In this document: piece after piece, positions 36,198 to 47,008 of the stretch
Position numbering within the stretch: the stretch's first letter is position 1
How the letters are laid out: the number at the start of each line of letters is the position of its first letter
NCBI RefSeq assembly: GCF_027595985.1
Contig: NC_073306.1
Span: 156,503,719 to 156,567,718, forward strand
From: Sorex araneus
Lineage: Eukaryota > Chordata > Mammalia > Eulipotyphla > Soricidae
Direction: 5' to 3'
Length of the DNA: 64,000 bases
Notes under the pieces: generated by a model
Told to the model about the DNA's origin: nothing
What the model saw: only the letters and a program-made list of their open reading frames with translations
The model's database searches: none
Translations under genes and position numbers: made by a program

Positions 36198-36759
36198 AGT
36201 AGCACCACTGGGAAGGACAAGTAAAGAGAGGCTGCTAAAATCTCAGGGATAGGATGAATGGAGACATTATTGGGCCCACTCAAGCAAATCAATGATCAAC
36301 AGGATGACAGTGATACTGTGAAAGTAGCATAGTATGAGACTAACACCTAAGGACAGTACAGATAAGGAACAGGAAGATCACACCATGGTTTGGAAGCTGG
36401 CCACATGTGCTAAGGGAAAAGGCAGTTGGGATGGAGAAGGAACCACTAAGTAAATGATGATTGGAAGGACTGCCCATGGTGGGAGATAATGTGCTGAAAG
36501 TAGACCAAGGACAAATGTGATGGCCTCTTAGTATCTGTACTGCAAATTTTAATGCCCCAAATCAGAGAAAGAGTAAGAAGAATTGTACCTGCCACAGAGG
36601 CAGGGAGTGGGATGGGTGGGGGCGGGGGAAAGGACACTGGGAACAAAGGTGGTAGAAAATGTGCTCTGAGGTGGGATGGGTGCTTGAGCATTGTATGACT
36701 GAAATGCAATCATGCAAGTTTGCAACTGTATCACGCGGTGATCCATTTTTTTTAAAAAA
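36198..36759 (+). mobile_element. L1 3'UTR
   Basis: Contains 'gagactaacacctaagg', a G-rich tract (gggatgggtgggggcggggg), 'ggtgggatgggtgcttgagcattgtatgactga' and 'atcacgcggtgatcc' before the A-rich tail. The same layout recurs at 8402-9269, 9500-9660 and 19965-20165. Confidence 0.8.
36205..36320 (+). mobile_element. 5'-truncated type B2 SINE within the L1 3'UTR
   Basis: 'ctgggaaggacaagtaaag', 'aggctgctaaaatctcaggg' and 'gggatgacagtgata'-like text match the 3' part of B2 SINEs (39790-39914). 'aaagtagca' flanks it (36196-36204 and 36321-36329), consistent with a 9-bp target-site duplication. An alternative is that this block is native to the L1 and was the source of the SINE tail. Confidence 0.7.
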
Positions 36760-36779
36760 AGAGACATCCATTATTGAAA
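36760..36779 (+). repeat. L1 target-site duplication, 3' copy
   Basis: Pairs with 32029-32048. Confidence 0.9.
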
Positions 36780-37787
36780 GAGAAATATATATATGAAAGA
36801 GTGATGGAGGTTAGATGTAAATGCTCACCTTCCCCTCTTACAGTGATATTCCAAGTGAGTAAAGGGACAGTCAAATCAAGTTTTAATTTTACAAGTTTGA
36901 TGGAAACTTCTCATGCCCTTGTGCATGTGTGTGTGTGTTTGTGTGAGATAGAGAGACAGAGAGATACAGAGAGACAGGGAGAGGCAAAGAGACAGAGAGA
37001 GAAATATAGAGACAAAGACACACAGAGAAAAAGCCCCAAGTAAACTATTGTCTATGCTAGAAATACTGGAAATATCAGTAAGATTCCCCCCCACACACAG
37101 AGATATCTGGGAGAAGAAACAGTGAGACTCCCTTGATTGTGGGTTGTATTTCAACAGTAAATTGATAATGAAAAGTCACTGACTTGAAAAAAAATGTAAA
37201 AGACACCACAAAAGAGAAATTTGAGTTATGTACCTACCACTATTATAGTGAGTACACGATTTTGCTTATATGATAAATACCTTGTAAATTTTTATTTTGC
37301 TCTAATTTTAGTGTCTGTGTCCCCATTGTTTATATTTTCATGTGTAGCTGTGCCTGATAAGCCCTTGCTGATGACAAAGTGAATGAATGATGTGAAAGAA
37401 AATAATTGAGTAACTCCTATCAAGTTTCTTTACCGCTTCCCACAATCCATCTTTCCCATCCTCTCCCTGCACTCAAAGACCATGTGGTATAGTCAATCAT
37501 TTTTACATCAATGTGCTGCAATATATATTTGAGCCATCTATTTCAAGTTATTTCTTCTTTTTCATTCAGTAGTTCCTTACTTTTCTGGGGCAGAACGGAA
37601 GACAGGTAAAAGGGGTCTGTAAAGGCGTATCTACATTTTACATCATAAAAAGCTTCTGTGTTTGGACTATCTATCCTAATATGTGAAGTGAAATTGTTAA
37701 AAAAAAGTCCTCTTTTATTTCTCTAGGACTATTCCCTAATCCCCCTTTTCCTTCTAGGACTACCCCCTAATCCTTCACACTTAGTTC
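36780..37787. other. Unannotated sequence with a GA/GT-rich tract
   Basis: 36917-37030 is imperfect GTGT then GAGACA simple sequence. Otherwise nothing is recognised. A direct repeat 'tctaggacta...cccctaatcc' occurs near 37722 and 37755. Confidence 0.5.
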
Positions 37788-38032
37788 TGTCACTATCACT
37801 GCCATCCCACTGTTCATCGATTTGCTTGAGTGGGCACAAGTCTCCATTGTGAGACTTCTTGTTACTGTTTTTGGCATATCAAATTCACCTGGGTAGCTTA
37901 CCAGGCTCTTCCATGCGGAAAATTCTCGGTAGCTTGCCGGGCTCTCTGAGACAGATGAAGGAATCGTCTCAGGTTGGCTTCAGGCAGGACAAACGCCCTA
38001 CCCACTGTGCTATCGTGCTATCGCTCCAGCCC
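37788..38032 (-). mobile_element. tRNA-derived SINE, type B1
   Basis: Complete inverted B1: tail 'tcactatcactgccatcc', body, and a head ending 'gctatcgctccagccc'. The head has a small duplication (ctatcgtgctatcg). Confidence 0.93.
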
Positions 38033-38069
38033 AAAAAGTATTAGGAGGTTTACAACTTTCAAATCACCT

Positions 38070-38318
38070 GTCACTGTCACTGTCATCCCGTTGTTCATCG
38101 ATTTGCTCGAGCAGGCACCAGTAATGTCTCCATTGTGAGACTTGTTGTAACTGTTTTTGGAATGTTGAATACCCCACGGGTAGCTTGCCAGGCTCTGCCA
38201 TGCGGGCGGGATACTTTCAGTAGCTTTCTAGGCTCTCTGAGAGGGACAAAGGAATCGAACCTGGGTCAACCAGCATGCAAGGCAAACACCCTACCCGATG
38301 TGCTATCACTCCAGTACC
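38070..38318 (-). mobile_element. tRNA-derived SINE, type B1
   Basis: Complete inverted B1 with tail repeats 'tcactgtcactgtcat' and head 'gctatcactccag'. It lies 37 bases from the previous copy in the same orientation. Sequence differences show independent insertions, not a recent tandem duplication. Confidence 0.93.
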
Positions 38319-39629
38319 AAATGATCCAACTGAAAATATAAAAATTAAACCCTAATAAAACTATTTAGAAGTCTCTAGTCAGGCTTTGATGAGGAAGCCA
38401 AATACTTAAACTATTCAAAAAGGAGAAACTAAATTACAACAGTATTTTGCAAAGTCTAGACACACTCATTTTTACAGTGTTATTCTCTGGGAACATGCCC
38501 CTTTTATCTACTTACCTAAATTTACTACAAGTAATCATACTGATTTTTGATTAATATCTAGGGAAACATATTATGGTAAAGTGAAGACATAATTATTAAA
38601 GATGCCTTAAGATCTTTATTCTATGCCATTTAAATTGTACTTCTATATTTTATTAAAGACATCTTATTAAGTATTCAGCTTCAGTTTTTGTCTTCTTTTC
38701 AAGATCTCAAATCGCCTTCTCATTGCATGTCACATCAATCATAACTTACCTTTATAGTCCACGAAAGATACTCTAATTCAATACAAGGATAAGATATTCC
38801 CTTTTTTGTGGAGGAGGTGGTGTTTTTTCAAAACCGAGATTGAAATTTCCAGTACAGGGCTAAAAAAGGATTGTGGCTGAACAAAAAAACTTGAGCCTCA
38901 ATATTGGGCAATTAAGTCAGGAAATTGGTGTGCTCATGAGGAAATTTCAGATAATTAGTATATTTTTCCTTAGTCTATCTAGCATCTATTTCACTACCAA
39001 AAAAATGGCTACATAAATATTTAACAAATATTTGTTCATAATATATTATGGATCAAAATGTGCTTAACATACTGAAGACAAAACCATGAGAATATAAATC
39101 TAATTTTAAGCTTTTTATTTTTAGACCACTGTTCCAAACCATAAATACAATGTTTAATGCTGTTTTAAAAATTGAGCTATATATATATATAAAACTAACC
39201 TATAATACTGAATTAGTTCCATATAAATAATATGATTGGATTATGTATGCTATGCAGTGCAATGATCTCTACACATATAATTAAAATCCATCCTCACATA
39301 GAGTTGCAATTTTTTTTCTTGCAATGAAAATCTTTAAGATATTTTTTTAACAGCTTCCAAAATGACAATGGACGTGTTTTTGCTTGGTGGTGTGGGCAGT
39401 GAAGCAAAGGACAGCTTTGACTGTATCAGGCCTTCTCTGCGGTCAGCTCAAAACAAGCCTCCTGACAAGTAAATACAGTGAGCAGGACTTCTATGAATTC
39501 CCTGCAGGAAAGAGGCTTAGCTTCTAGCAGAGTCCCGATTTTAACTGGGTGACTCAGTGTGATCTAATTGGAGAACAATGATGCTCAAATTTGGGGTTCA
39601 ATAAATTAAGAACCCCCCTCCAGAAAATC
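38319..39629. other. Unannotated AT-rich sequence
   Basis: No recognised gene or repeat. The stretch 39350-39590 is less AT-biased and has a splice-acceptor-like 'tttttttaacag' at 39343-39354, but no supporting coding frame. Confidence 0.45.
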
Positions 39630-39660
39630 ATTGGTCAATAGGATGGCAGTATATACATAC

Positions 39661-39914
39661 CTCTCGGAGAGCCCGGCAAGCTACCAAGAGTATCCTGCCC
39701 ACACAGGCAGAGCCTGGCAAGCTACCCATGGCGTATCCGATATGCCAAAAACAGTAAGGATAGGTCTCATTCCCATGACCCTGAAAGAGCCTCCAATCAT
39801 TGGGAAAGACGAATAAGGAGAGGCTACTAAAATCTCATGGCTGAGAGGAATAGAGACGTTACTGGTGCCCACTCAAGGAAACTGAGGAACAACGGGATGA
39901 CAGTGATTCAGTGA
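39661..39914 (+). mobile_element. 5'-truncated SINE, type B2
   Basis: Starts in the body at 'cctctcggagagcccggcaa', passes 'gccaaaaacagtaa', carries the B2 block (gaccctgaaagagcctccaa to agaggctactaaaatctcat), and ends 'gggatgacagtgattcagtg'. A separate tail scrap ('caataggatggcagt') precedes it at 39636-39650. Confidence 0.92.
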
Positions 39915-40855
39915 TACCATTTATATCAGGATTCCTAGGATTATTCCAATCCTCAGGCTATGTGTTATTGTAATGTACACTGGGATTGATAAGGTACTAA
40001 AGAAAGGTGACTTTAGGGTATATTGGTCCTAGATATCGTGAGGAGGGCAGAGAGAAGAATGGATTGTTAAAAGGAAACTTATGGCCAGGCACTAATTGTG
40101 GCCAGCACACTTTCTCCTGGTGTAAGCATAAAACAAGCTAAGGTGTGGAGAAGGATTGATGACTGTCTTCCTTTGCAGGGAAATTGGATAACATGCTTGA
40201 ACAGTAATGGGTATTGGAACCTAGAGAAGGAGTTGGAGCTGGAAAGGGTGGGAGAGGGCTTGCTTCTGGGCACGACTCATAACAGATGGCAAACAAAAGT
40301 GACTGCTAGCAAAGGCTCTCTCCACTTCATCCTCAGACCGTTCATTCTAAATCAGAGAAATACATGATATTCTAATTTTTAAATAGACATCGAGAGATTC
40401 CAATTTGACTTCTCTGCAATTCTTTTAAATGCAATATCTGGTTATACCAGCAATTCCATTAGGAATTAGGCTGCTGTGACACTGAGAGAAGGTCACAATG
40501 AGAGGAGGCATAAGAGTCAAACAAAACAAAAGTGCTTATTTTCCCAGAAGGACTTTATAGCATCCACACTTGAGGGCAGTGGGAAAATCTGTCTGTGGTC
40601 TCAAAAAGCCCTGCAGCCAACAGAAAGGAACAAGGCTTATAATTAAACTTGGTGGTGGGGAAAAGACCTCAGAAAATCTATAAAACTTTTTGGATAAATT
40701 ACAAATGAAATCCTCATGAAAATAAATCTAGTGGGCAGCATGGAAGAATCAGAGTACTGCATTGCTATCTGGTGAAGATGAAGGGTGACACCCAATGATA
40801 TAAATTGTGAGAATTAGGGAACATGCTCTCAAAGATGAATTTAAATTCAGCTAAG
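39915..40855. other. Unannotated sequence
   Basis: An 89-codon open frame at 40098-40367 (+) has no recognised domain. Nothing else recognised. Confidence 0.45.
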
Positions 40856-41045
40856 CTGGGGCCAAAGAGCTAGAACAAAAGGTAAGGCACTTTTCTTGCA
40901 CCTGGTCAACCATGGTTTATCCTGGCACCCTGTATGGTCACCAGAGCCCTTCCCAGGAGTAAGCCCTGAGTGCAGATTCAGATATTAGCCCAGAGCATAT
41001 GGGTGAGGACCAAAGACCACAAATAAATAGATAAATAAACTCATC
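40856..41045 (+). mobile_element. tRNA-derived SINE, type C, diverged
   Basis: 'gctggggccaaagagctaga' head, 'aaccatggtttatcctggcac' B box region, 'aggagtaagccctgagtgca' and an AAATAAATAG tail. The flanks 'cagctaagc' and 'catctaagc' may be a decayed duplication. Confidence 0.75.
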
Positions 41046-41474
41046 TAAGCTTCTCAAGTGTGTGTGAGAGTCTAGAATAATCTCTAAGATCCCTTTTTAT
41101 ATCCAGCATTTCTAATTCTGTAAGTTCATTTAAGACCAAACTGGAAAGTGAAAACATTTTTAAATTAGCTTTTTTATTTGATTTTCCATTCTTATTAATA
41201 ACAATCTATCTAATTTCTTTTATTAATAACAATCTATCTAATCCATCCAGCAAGAGATTACAAAGGTTACGAATGTATGCATACAAAACAATAATCTCCT
41301 AAACCAACATTACACCTATTCTTTTTTAATCTTTTTTAATCTTTTCTTTCATCTGACCCAACTTGCCAGGTAACATCTTAAGTTTCTGAGAAAGATGTGA
41401 ACTCAAGAATATATTCCACTTACTATATATACTTTTGTATATATGACTCCCAATATACAAGAGTATATTTGGGG

Positions 41475-41650
41475 GGCAGGGGAAATTTGGAACACATCCA
41501 TCACATCCATCATTGCTAGGGTCTACCCCAAGTTCTATACTCAAGTGTCACTCCTGTCAGTGCTTGGGAAACCATGTGTGGTGTCAGGGACCGAACCAGG
41601 GTTGTTTACATGCAAGGAAAGTGCCCATGCCCCTGTATTATTGTTCTGGC
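41475..41650 (-). mobile_element. tRNA-derived SINE, diverged (type A/C)
   Basis: 'gtgtcactcctgtcagtgct', 'gggaccgaaccagggttgtt' and 'tattattgttctggctcc' are the inverted body, B box and head. Confidence 0.75.
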
Positions 41651-42410
41651 TCCCTCCCCTGAATTACTTTTGCAGAGGTAAACACTCTCACATTTGAAAA
41701 GGTGTCTTGTGCATAAAATGCTCTCAGAAAATATTAATGCAGAATCAAGGAGCTTGTCTTCTCTCTTCTTTGAATCTTCTATCATTCTTGGTATTCTGTA
41801 GTAGAATTTATTCCCCCATTGACATATCCTTCATCATAATGAACTGCCATAAAATGACACCAGAGATGAAAAGAGAGTTTGGTGGCTTATGTGCGTATCT
41901 GGTAAGAGACATACTTGTCATGCCACAGTCCACCCAGAATTACTCGAAGAAACCCCAAGAAATAAAGAATAACATCAGATCACTGAGAAGTATGATCCCC
42001 AATAGAAAACTTGCATGTTTCCAGAGTAGATTATTCTTTATCATGGTTTTCATGGTTTATGCTTACTAGCATATGTTTTAGTGGCTTGAACAAATATTTG
42101 AGTGTGGAAAGGACTCTTTTGAAAGTCTTTTTTTCAAAGAGAAGATAAACTAAAGAGCCTGATGGGGATTAAGTTGTCAGCAATATTACATTAGGAAAAT
42201 TTTAAAAGGTGAACAGAATATGAGGGAGGCTAAGCAGTTACCTTCAGGGAAGTATGGTGCATGCCCGCTATCAAAGCCAACAATGAAGCATAAAGAAAGC
42301 CTAGGAAATCAATAGACTCCAGATTTGTTCACTGGACAATGACTCAAAGAAATGTCCTGAATACCTTTCATATAGCTATCAGCATTATTTCACCATCATT
42401 TATGAAGTCC
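41651..42410. other. Unannotated sequence
   Basis: A 120-codon open frame (41707-42069, +) has no recognised domain and lies in AT-rich DNA. I treat it as chance. Confidence 0.45.
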
Positions 42411-42422
42411 ACAGTGTGTATT

Positions 42423-42663
42423 GGGCTGGAGCGATAGCACAGCGGTTGGGCGTTCGCCTTTCACTAGGCCAACCCAAGTTCGATTCCTCTGCCCTCCTCG
42501 AAGAGCCCAGCAAGCTACTGAGAGTATCGAGCCCATGAGGCAGAGCCTGGCAAGCTACCCGTGCGTATTGGATATTCCAAAAACAGTAACAATAAGTCTC
42601 TCAATGAGAGACGTTACTGGTGCCCACTTGAACAAATCAATGAGCAATGGGATGACAGTGATT
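42423..42663 (+). mobile_element. tRNA-derived SINE, type B1 (complete)
   Basis: Head with both boxes, body, and terminal 'gggatgacagtgat', with no poly(A). Target-site duplications 'acagtgtgtatt' and 'acactgtgtatt' (42411-42422 and 42664-42675). Confidence 0.95.
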
Positions 42664-42737
42664 ACACTGTGTATTAGAAAGTTTTCTTTATCTGTGTTCA
42701 CAATTGCCTGGGCAGGTTAAAGTCCCAATGAACACAG

Positions 42738-42880
42738 AAGATGAAAAGGTGAGAAATCTGAGGCTCAGAGACATTCAATAACGGTTGCAAGGTCACACAG
42801 GTAGTTAAATGGGCTGATCTAGGATTCAAAACCTGAGACTGAGTAAATCCAGCCCTTTCCACTTTTCCAATACTGCTTCT
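42738..42880 (-). mobile_element. MIR SINE, antisense
   Basis: 'ctgaggctcagagacattca', 'caaggtcacacaggtagtta' and 'gctgatctaggattcaaaacc' then 'agccctttccacttt' are the inverted core of the ancient mammalian MIR. Confidence 0.8.
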
Positions 42881-45751
42881 AAATTGGATCATGAAATACA
42901 AGTGCTGAGCCAGAGATAAAAATAGTCACACTATTCTAAATAGATTCAAGGACCTTCAGAAGAAAGACACTGATTAAAGATAGTGTTTACAAAAGAAATT
43001 CAAACAAAGCATCAAAACAATGTTTTAAAAAAGTACTGGAATGTGTTTCTGGTGTGTGTTTCTCCTAAGTGCAGTCTAATTAGATATAAAGAAAAGTAAG
43101 GGATGAGGCAGATTATTGTCAGATTACCATGCACATTTCTTCAGCAAGACATACTGACTTAAAGAAGAACAGAAGAGAATTGTCAGAATATTCACCAGTT
43201 CAGAGGAAGAAGGGTACAGAAGGCAGATCTGTGTTTAAAAAAATCAAGAAGAATATCAGAGGGGACCATAAAATATTTAAGAACAAAATAAATTGCAAGA
43301 AAAATAAAGTTTGGAGCATGTCATTCACTAGAACATGAGTAAGTACATAATAAATCATTTAAATGATATGGTTACCTATAATATATAGAAATATATTATA
43401 TCAAAATTCTTTTGTTTTCTCTGATTTTTGTTTTCTCCAGTCTGAAGGTCATAAATGTATGCATAAAAAACAACAAGATGCATTTATAAAATGTCAATAA
43501 ATAACATTTTGACATATAAATTCAGAGCTGGTCCCACTATGCAATTTGCTTGTAGATCATGTATTATATATGTATCTCAGATTCACTCCAAATGAGAGCA
43601 AGATATTATTATAGTGGTACACAACAAATATTACAACTAACTTGAGGAAGAATCCAAATCTTCAAGAAAATATAGGTGATACCTCTAACACTGTCAAGTC
43701 TCAAGATAAACAAATACATTGTGCAAACATATAGCCATTTGCTTAACTTTAATAAGAAATACTTGCTGTTAGAACAATTTAATACTCATGAAACCAAGAA
43801 AGACATAGGAACTGTAATCTATGTTTGAATTATTTATCATAACATTTGGTCTACTGTATCCTAAACCACAATTATTAGTAATTTAATTAAACAACATTGA
43901 CAAGCAACATGAAAGCTACTGGGTAGACACAGGGATAAATGCCTTCTTTCACATTATTTTTATAATTTCAAGGTGGAACAGAATTGTAATAATATGCATA
44001 ATACCTTCTGAGTGATGCAATAGAAATACACATATATGTATGAACACATCTATAAATAGATATGTAACGAGAGAAAGCCTAGTGGGTACACAGATATCTA
44101 GTTGGATGCAGAGAGTGAGTTTAATTTCCATTGGTGAAAGTTACAGTGAAGTTTCAATATTCAGGTAAAATTATGTAACTGAGCAAAGTGAGGAAATGCC
44201 CAGTTAAACTCAATCTGTTCAATGAATAATAACAATCATGTCTTACAAGAATCAGCAGAAGTTCCTAATAAAACTTGGTCCAAGTTGCTTCACACTCTTT
44301 GACTATAAAACTCACCTCAGCTTAGAAAATCATAACGGCACCTGTAAAGCACTTTAATCAGAGTTAATTCCACATCTATTGATATTGGGGAAGATAGGCA
44401 CTGCAAATGTTAATAGAGGTGATGATGCGTAACAGCCCTGAGTACATCTACCCATAAGCACAAAATACGAAGTTATATAGTGTGATTAAACCTTAACCAT
44501 CTCTGCTCAAACTAAGCAGCTGGGCAAAAGCTCGGCATCACTGGGAAAACGACTGATCTCTCTGTATCATGCTTACAAGGGCAGCTCAAGAAATGAAAAG
44601 AAAAGCTAGACGTGAAGTTCCTTCAGGGGGCAAAAGCGAAGACAAATGGATGAGTAATCAATAGTTCCATTATGGTGCACTAGGAAACTTGCTAAAAGCA
44701 AACAACTGAGCCTCAAAGCAAAGCAAAACATTTAAAAGTGGCACAGCAAAAGCAGGTTATGTGGACCAGGTCAAAGCATTGTACTGCGGTCATATTCAGG
44801 CTCATTTGTGTTCCTTTTACCTGATGCAACATTCATTCTATTTCCAGAATTAAAGCCTGTCAACTTCGGCCTAAGCTTGAGGTCTCACTTTTGTAAGCAG
44901 ACTCATTCTCCGTGAAGGAGACAGACAATGTCTAAATCAATAGCTTGAAAGTTTCAGTGATTTCTAAGTCCTAATGTCACCCCAAATGTTAACCATTGTG
45001 TGGTGACTTATTTTTGATCCAGAATTTTCATTTCACTACCATTGTATATATGTGAGATTGTCTGACGATGAATAAAGTAGAACTCAATCTGTGGAGTCAT
45101 ATGGTTTTCTTTGGCCAACATGTGTTAGAAAACCTGATGTGAGCTGAAGATTCACAAGGGCAACTCCTGAAAACCAACAAAGCTCTAGCAATGACTAACA
45201 GGTGAATCTGCAGGAGAAGAACATTCAGGAACGGTTGCCCAAGAATGAAGATGAATGGAATAGATAGAAAACAGAGCCTTCATTTTTTAGCCAAGCCTAG
45301 CTTACCCACAGCATTAGGCAGAGAATAAATACTTAAATGTGTGAGTGTAAGAATAAATATTTAAAAGTGCAGAATGTGTATGAGAACAAACACTCTAATA
45401 TCTGTACATTGGAACTCTTTCTCTGGATTATATAACTATGGCAATATCTTACTGATATATATTCTTTCGAGTTCTAGTAATTGTTTCCTTAGTTATCTTT
45501 CTGTTCTCCATCAAATCCAACCTCTTATTCTATTTTCAGTGATCAGGTGAAGATGACTCTACTCAGTATCTTTCCAATTTGAATCCCTTTTGGTGGGTTC
45601 TGGTAACTATGTGTCACACTTTCCTAATAGTTTACTTCATTGAATCCTATTGTCTAAGTTATGCCACATTCAAATTAGCCAATAATTTATACATGGTACA
45701 AGACAAATAAATTACAATGCACATGACTAGTAATAATCAGTTTTAAGTCAG
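42881..45751. other. Unannotated AT-rich sequence
   Basis: About 2.9 kb with no recognised gene, RNA or repeat. 44260-44960 is somewhat less AT-rich and free of recognisable repeats. Confidence 0.45.
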
Positions 45752-45763
45752 CTTTGCAGTTTT

Positions 45764-45931
45764 TTTCTTTTTGGGTCATATCCAGTGATACTCAGGGGTT
45801 ACTCCTGGCTCTGCACTCAGGAATTACTCCTGGTGGTACTGGAGGTACCATACGGGATGCCGAGGATTGAACCCAGGTCAACCACATGCAAGGTAAACGC
45901 CTTACCTGCTGTACTATAACCCCAGCCCCTA
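45764..45931 (-). mobile_element. tRNA-derived SINE, type A (complete)
   Basis: Inverted tail 'tttttgggtcatatcc', body, B box and head ending 'ataaccccagcccc', bounded by perfect 12-bp duplications 'ctttgcagtttt' (45752-45763 and 45932-45943). Confidence 0.95.
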
Positions 45932-46210
45932 CTTTGCAGTTTTATACTTATAAATATACCTTTCAATAAATTCAATAACAGTTTAGAAATTGTTGCAAGG
46001 AAATTTTATTATTGCCACTTTTGGGGTTCAATGTGTTATTTATTGTTGTCTATAGTACAGGCTCTCAGCTCAAAAAAATGGCAACTAATCCAAATATGCC
46101 AGGCAGTAAGTGTTAGGGCCAAGAGTCAAATTAAATGTTTACTTTTCTATAATATATATTTAGAATGGAAAGGTGAAATTTTGAAAATAGTTGTTTATTT
46201 ATAATCAACT

Positions 46211-46486
46211 CTTCACTGTATCACTGTATCACTGTAATCCCGTTGTTCATTGATTTGCTTGAGCAGACGCCAGTAACATCTCCATTTGTCCTAGCCCTGA
46301 GATTTTAACAGTCTCTCTTAACTCGTCCTTCCCAACGGTGCCACATTGGAGGCTCTTTCAGGGTCAGGGGAATGAAACCCATCATTGTTACTATATTTGG
46401 CATATCGAATATACTACGGGGAACTTTCCAGACTCTGCCATATGAGCAGGATACTCTCAGTAGCTTGCCAGGCTCTCCTTGAGGGA
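46211..46486 (-). mobile_element. SINE, type B2
   Basis: Begins with three 8-bp units 'tcactgta' (46214-46237). It continues through the inverted B2 block (gagattttaacagtctctct, ggaggctctttcagggtcag) and body, and stops before the head. Confidence 0.92.
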
Positions 46487-46677
46487 GAACTAGAAAATAA
46501 GAGGTCAATCAATTCTTAATGAACAAAAAAATGTCTATTTAGATCTTGAAATAGTGAGAGAACATCTTGGCTTGTGTAAAAGATAGTTGTACCATGTCAC
46601 TTGTCAAATTTAGTCATATAAGGAAAGCCGACTTAGATAAGGTAATGTCACTCTTGCTTTTAAAAGTTAATGCTACT

Positions 46678-46828
46678 GGGGCTGGAGCAATAGAACAGAG
46701 GATAGACCGTTTGGCAGATTCTATCCCCAGTATCCCATATGGTCCCCTGAGCAACTCCAGGAGTAATTCCTAAGTGCAGACACAGGAGAGATGCCTACGC
46801 ATTTCTGAGTGTGTCCCTGCTCCCATTC
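46678..46828 (+). mobile_element. tRNA-derived SINE, type A, with deleted head
   Basis: Starts 'ggggctggagcaatagaaca' but loses about 25 bases between the A and B boxes (gatagaccgtttggcagatt). The body and tail then continue. Likely duplications 'aagttaatgcta' and 'aaactaatgtta' flank it. Confidence 0.85.
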
Positions 46829-46850
46829 CTAAAACTAATGTTATTAGGAT

Positions 46851-47008
46851 TCGGGGTGAGGGGGAGACGTTAAAGCACTTGCCATATATATGGCCACCAT
46901 GGTTCAAATCCTTGGCACCACATGGTATCCCAAAGGACACTCAAGAGTCACTCCTGAGCAAAGACAGAAATAGACCCTGAACACCACTGACCACTGACTA
47001 TGGTCCAA
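46851..47008 (+). mobile_element. tRNA-derived SINE, type C
   Basis: 'ggtgagggggagacgttaaa' head, 'ggttcaaatccttggcacca', 'gagtcactcctgagcaaaga' and 'ctgaacaccactgacc' tail. Confidence 0.7.

Larger units (their letters stand above)
32049..36759 (+). mobile_element. L1 retrotransposon, both ends present, internally deleted
   Basis: A single L1 insertion of about 4.7 kb bounded by 20-bp target-site duplications. In order it has a 5'UTR made of tandem units (32060-32790), ORF1 (about 33012-33932), ORF2 (33973-36197, missing its middle), and a 3'UTR ending in a short A-rich tail. Full-length mammalian L1s are usually 6-7 kb; the shortfall is explained by loss of about 1.7 kb of ORF2. Both ORFs carry stops, so the copy is dead. 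Confidence 0.93.

Noticed and set aside
44488..44550. Text resembling part of a 5S rRNA ('actaagcagctgggc')
   Set aside because: Only about 15 bases fit, and the internal promoter is not recognisable.
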